A DNA stretch of 64,000 nucleotides from Lachnospiraceae bacterium (GTDB lineage Bacteria > Bacillota > Clostridia > Lachnospirales > Lachnospiraceae): positions 62,001 to 126,000 of the forward strand of contig JAIDFQ010000043.1 of the NCBI GenBank assembly GCA_029054245.1. The letters run 5' to 3'. Each line of letters opens with the position of its first letter. Position 1 is the first letter of the stretch. Positions 62,100 to 64,000 of the stretch are shown here, piece by piece. Below the pieces are notes generated by a model. The model had not been told where the DNA came from. It saw only the letters and a list, made by a program, of their open reading frames with translations, and ran no database searches. The translations under genes were made by a program, and so were the position numbers.

Positions 62100-62417
62100 A
62101 TGAAAAGTAAAGGACAAGCAGCTTTTTATGCGATAGCCGGAGGATATCTGTTGTATCTGGCATATCAGCTATTTGGAGGAAGAATGGATAACGCAGGAGA
62201 GGACTATGTGATGGCATTGCTATTTAGCATCTTTTTTGCCGTTGCTGGAACAGCAATTCTAGTTTACACAGCAATAATGTATCAGAAAATTTTAAAAAAA
62301 GAAGCGCAGGAGCTTGCAGAGCCAGAAGAGAGTGCCGAACTGAAATTGGAGGAAGAAGTACAAAAGGAAACTCCTAAGAAGGAGGAAGATCATTTGGCGG
62401 AAGAGGAGCAGTTCTGA
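62100..62417 (+). CDS. Small two-helix membrane protein with acidic tail
   Basis: 105 residues from ATG 62100 (GGGAG five bases upstream; ATG 62088 overlaps that site). Two hydrophobic helices (about 8-25 and 38-62) and a Glu/Lys-rich C-terminal tail (about 68-105). Not recognised as a named family. It lies between cutC and a CPBP protease gene in the same direction. Confidence 0.6.
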   Translation: MKSKGQAAFYAIAGGYLLYLAYQLFGGRMDNAGEDYVMALLFSIFFAVAGTAILVYTAIMYQKILKKEAQELAEPEESAELKLEEEVQKETPKKEEDHLAEEEQF

Positions 62418-62418
62418 T

Positions 62419-62450
62419 GCGCTGGTGCAAATGACATTGCACCGAAGCGC
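62419..62450 (+). other. Intergenic hairpin before the CPBP gene
   Basis: GCGCT-GGTGCAA pairs with TTGCACC-(GA)-AGCGC over a six-base loop; 12 base pairs with a two-base bulge. No T-tract follows, so termination is doubtful. Confidence 0.55.
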
Positions 62451-62487
62451 TAAGATGGGGAGACATTGAGAAGAAAGGAAATTTATT

Positions 62488-63477
62488 ATGAAAGAGAAAT
62501 GGAACATAGAAAAGCCGGAAATCGTCATGAGGGCGCAGGAAAATCATAAGGGAATGAACTGGATCTTAGAAATCATTGTCTTCTTTGCCGTTTTCATTGT
62601 CGTTGGAATTGGGCAGCTCCTAATTATGATGCCAGGAGAAATGCTGTTGATTTCCCAAAATGCGTATTATCAGGCGGCGGAAGCAGCCGGGGATTTGGAA
62701 GGAATGGCGGAGGCGTTGGTTCAGATTGGAAGCAGCGATTTGTATATGGTGCTGACGTTGTTTTCGAATATCGGCATGATTCTGGTTGTTCTTTTGTTCT
62801 GTAAGCTGATTCAAAAAAGAAATCCAGTGACACTGGGCTTTCGGAAAAAGGGAGCTTTTAAAGAATATTTGATAGGACTTGCCACAGGATTTTTGGTGTT
62901 TTCGGCGGCTGTCCTTATTTGTGTAGTTACAGGGGCAATGAAGATAGAAGGGATTTCTGAAACTTTTGGGATTGGAATGTTTGTACTATTTATGCTTGGA
63001 TTTATGATTCAGGGAATGGCGGAGGAGGTGCTGTGCAGAGGATATTTTTTAGTATCGCTGGGAAGACGTAATTCCATGTGGGCAGCAATCATGCTTAATG
63101 CACTTGCATTTGCTGCTTTGCATTTGCTCAATGATGGTATTAGTGTGCTGGCATTTGCCAATCTGGTACTGTATGGTGTCTTTATTTCTATTTATTTTAT
63201 CAAAAGAGGAAATATCTGGGTGGCAGGAGGATTCCATTCGGTATGGAATCTGGCGCAGGGAAATATATATGGTATTTTAGTCAGTGGCATGGGGACTGAC
63301 TGCACTTTGCTAAAAAGCATGTCGATGGAGAATATGAAAATCATAAATGGAGGTGCATTCGGATTGGAAGGAGGACTTGCAGTGACGATTGTGCTCCTCG
63401 CAGGAACGATATTTCTGGTTTTCTCTGAAGCTAGCAGCAGACAGATAAAGGAAGTACACAGAAAACATCATGCCTAA
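62488..63477 (+). CDS. CPBP family intramembrane glutamic endopeptidase
   Basis: 329 residues with about eight hydrophobic helices. CPBP/Abi motifs are intact: MAEEVLCRGYFLV (EExxxR, about 172-180), NALAFAALHLLND (FxxxH) and AGGFHSVWNLAQG (HxxxN). Members are Rce1-like membrane proteases, several linked to bacteriocin immunity or protein processing; the substrate here is unknown. AAAGGAAA ribosome site. Its 3' end overlaps the convergent phosphoesterase gene by 4 bases and its terminator lies within that gene. Confidence 0.88.
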   Translation: MKEKWNIEKPEIVMRAQENHKGMNWILEIIVFFAVFIVVGIGQLLIMMPGEMLLISQNAYYQAAEAAGDLEGMAEALVQIGSSDLYMVLTLFSNIGMILVVLLFCKLIQKRNPVTLGFRKKGAFKEYLIGLATGFLVFSAAVLICVVTGAMKIEGISETFGIGMFVLFMLGFMIQGMAEEVLCRGYFLVSLGRRNSMWAAIMLNALAFAALHLLNDGISVLAFANLVLYGVFISIYFIKRGNIWVAGGFHSVWNLAQGNIYGILVSGMGTDCTLLKSMSMENMKIINGGAFGLEGGLAVTIVLLAGTIFLVFSEASSRQIKEVHRKHHA

Positions 63478-64000
63478 ATGGGAAGCATAAACTGGGACAG
63501 AACTTCTCTTGCAACATAGAGGGTTCTGTCTTTTTTTACGGATAGTGTCCACTTTACCAAGGTGATGATTCCTTTTTCGATTTCCATACAGGTGATGCAG
63601 CGCGGATGTACGCAGCTGCCAGTATTCATATAGTAGGGGGCTGCCGGGTCGAGGCGGGGTCTGTGGGTGTGACCAGTCATCAATGGTCTTTGCATGCGCT
63701 GGGCGTAGTCGCCAAGACGCTGTTCGATTCTGTCTTTGTGTGTATAATTTTTTGCGGCGCTGGTGGGATCGAGCATGCCGAAGTGTTCTAGCGTCCTCCA
63801 GACATACCTGACAAGAAAGCGATTAAATTTCCATAAGGTTGAATTAAAAAAATCAGCCTGATGCCCGTGAGTGAGATATAATTGATAATCATAACATGTG
63901 CTTTTTAATATAATGCCCTCATAAAAAGATAGTTTTGGAAATAGAGACTGGGTGCATTGTGTGTCTGTACAGAAAAAGGAAGAGCACACAGAACTGCTGT
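63474..64000 (-). CDS. Metallophosphoesterase family protein, 5' end beyond window
   Basis: The frame is still open at base 64000, so the N-terminus with the first metal motifs is missing. Visible motifs LYLTHGHQADFF and LMTGHTHRPR with YYMNTGSCVHPRCIT are the C-terminal metal-binding blocks of calcineurin-like phosphoesterases; similarity is to UDP-2,3-diacylglucosamine pyrophosphatase-like proteins common in Clostridia, but a lipid-A role is not expected in a Gram-positive. Its last ~17 codons also form the terminator of the opposite gene. Confidence 0.75.
   Translation of the reverse strand, partial: SSSVCSSFFCTDTQCTQSLFPKLSFYEGIILKSTCYDYQLYLTHGHQADFFNSTLWKFNRFLVRYVWRTLEHFGMLDPTSAAKNYTHKDRIEQRLGDYAQRMQRPLMTGHTHRPRLDPAAPYYMNTGSCVHPRCITCMEIEKGIITLVKWTLSVKKDRTLYVAREVLSQFMLPI
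63496..63537 (+). terminator. Terminator of the CPBP gene, inside the convergent coding region
   Basis: GACAGAAC pairs perfectly with GTTCTGTC, with extra TCTCT/AGAGG pairing, followed by T7. It lies wholly within the 3' part of the minus-strand phosphoesterase frame. Confidence 0.85.

Noticed and set aside
62488-63477. CPBP protease as bacteriocin immunity in a bacteriocin locus
   Set aside because: No precursor peptide with a double-Gly leader or modification enzyme is present; the adjacent small membrane protein has an acidic tail and no leader motif.

Overview
The window looks like a chromosomal segment of a spore-forming, low-GC Firmicute of the class Clostridia, most likely family Lachnospiraceae. 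The evidence is the endospore genes (spoIVB, spoIIM, a Spo0A-type DNA-binding domain, CotF-like proteins, a SpoIID/LysM protein), strong AGGAGG-type ribosome binding sites, Firmicute-type LexA boxes at recA, and core gene orders such as xseA-xseB-ispA-dxs-tlyA-nadK-argR-recN-spoIVB. No rRNA or tRNA genes, transposase, prophage, CRISPR array or complete integrated element was seen. The genus cannot be fixed from sequence inspection alone.

Layout. 1-11.4 kb: a truncated transglutaminase-like gene, then a long co-directional housekeeping run (Asp23, nusB, xseAB, ispA, dxs, tlyA, nadK, argR, recN, spoIVB). 11.4-19.2 kb: a malto-oligosaccharide locus with an InlB-repeat lipoprotein, a short LacI-type regulator (minus strand), a GH13 enzyme, and a binding-protein/two-permease ABC importer with no ATPase of its own. 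19.2-26.7 kb: a LytTR response regulator, an S66 peptidase, a YitT protein, a receiver-less Spo0A-like protein, glycogen synthase, a lipid-flippase-like protein and two small spore-coat-like proteins. 26.8-35.8 kb: rqcH (minus), a chemoreceptor, yicC-gmk-rpoZ, and rimO-pgsA-pncC with a membrane-anchored protein. 35.8-36.5 kb: a gene-free stretch with a striking ~336-bp inverted-repeat element followed by the SOS-type recA promoter. 36.5-46.4 kb: recA-recX, rny, an aminotransferase, nudix-spoIIM-xerD, aroF (minus) and hisS. 46.5-50.7 kb: a membrane protein/membrane-bound LuxR pair and a pantothenate/CoA cluster (ECF S component, coaX, coaBC). 50.7-64 kb: a siroheme reductase (minus), a DUF1266 lipoprotein with an in-frame stop near its end, a MATE transporter, a large hybrid histidine kinase, a SpoIID/LysM protein (minus), cutC, a CPBP protease and a truncated phosphoesterase (minus).

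How the parts connect. The maltodextrin locus has two LacI-type operators and a terminator-like hairpin in the leader of its first gene, so carbohydrate-responsive control is likely; glycogen synthase nearby fits alpha-glucan metabolism. panT-like, coaX and coaBC together cover pantothenate import and three CoA steps. recA and recX share an SOS-controlled promoter. spoIVB is not followed by spo0A, its usual partner; the only Spo0A-like gene here lacks the phosphoacceptor domain and lies 10.8 kb away.

Most unusual items: (1) the long hairpin element at 35811-36146; (2) the receiver-less Spo0A; (3) tiny hairpin elements with GTAACAGTT-like ends flanked by 8-bp direct repeats at 47.6 kb and 44.96 kb; (4) a TAA codon followed by 29 coherent codons that end exactly in a TAATG junction at 54.5 kb. 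All functions are inferred from sequence by eye; no searches were run.
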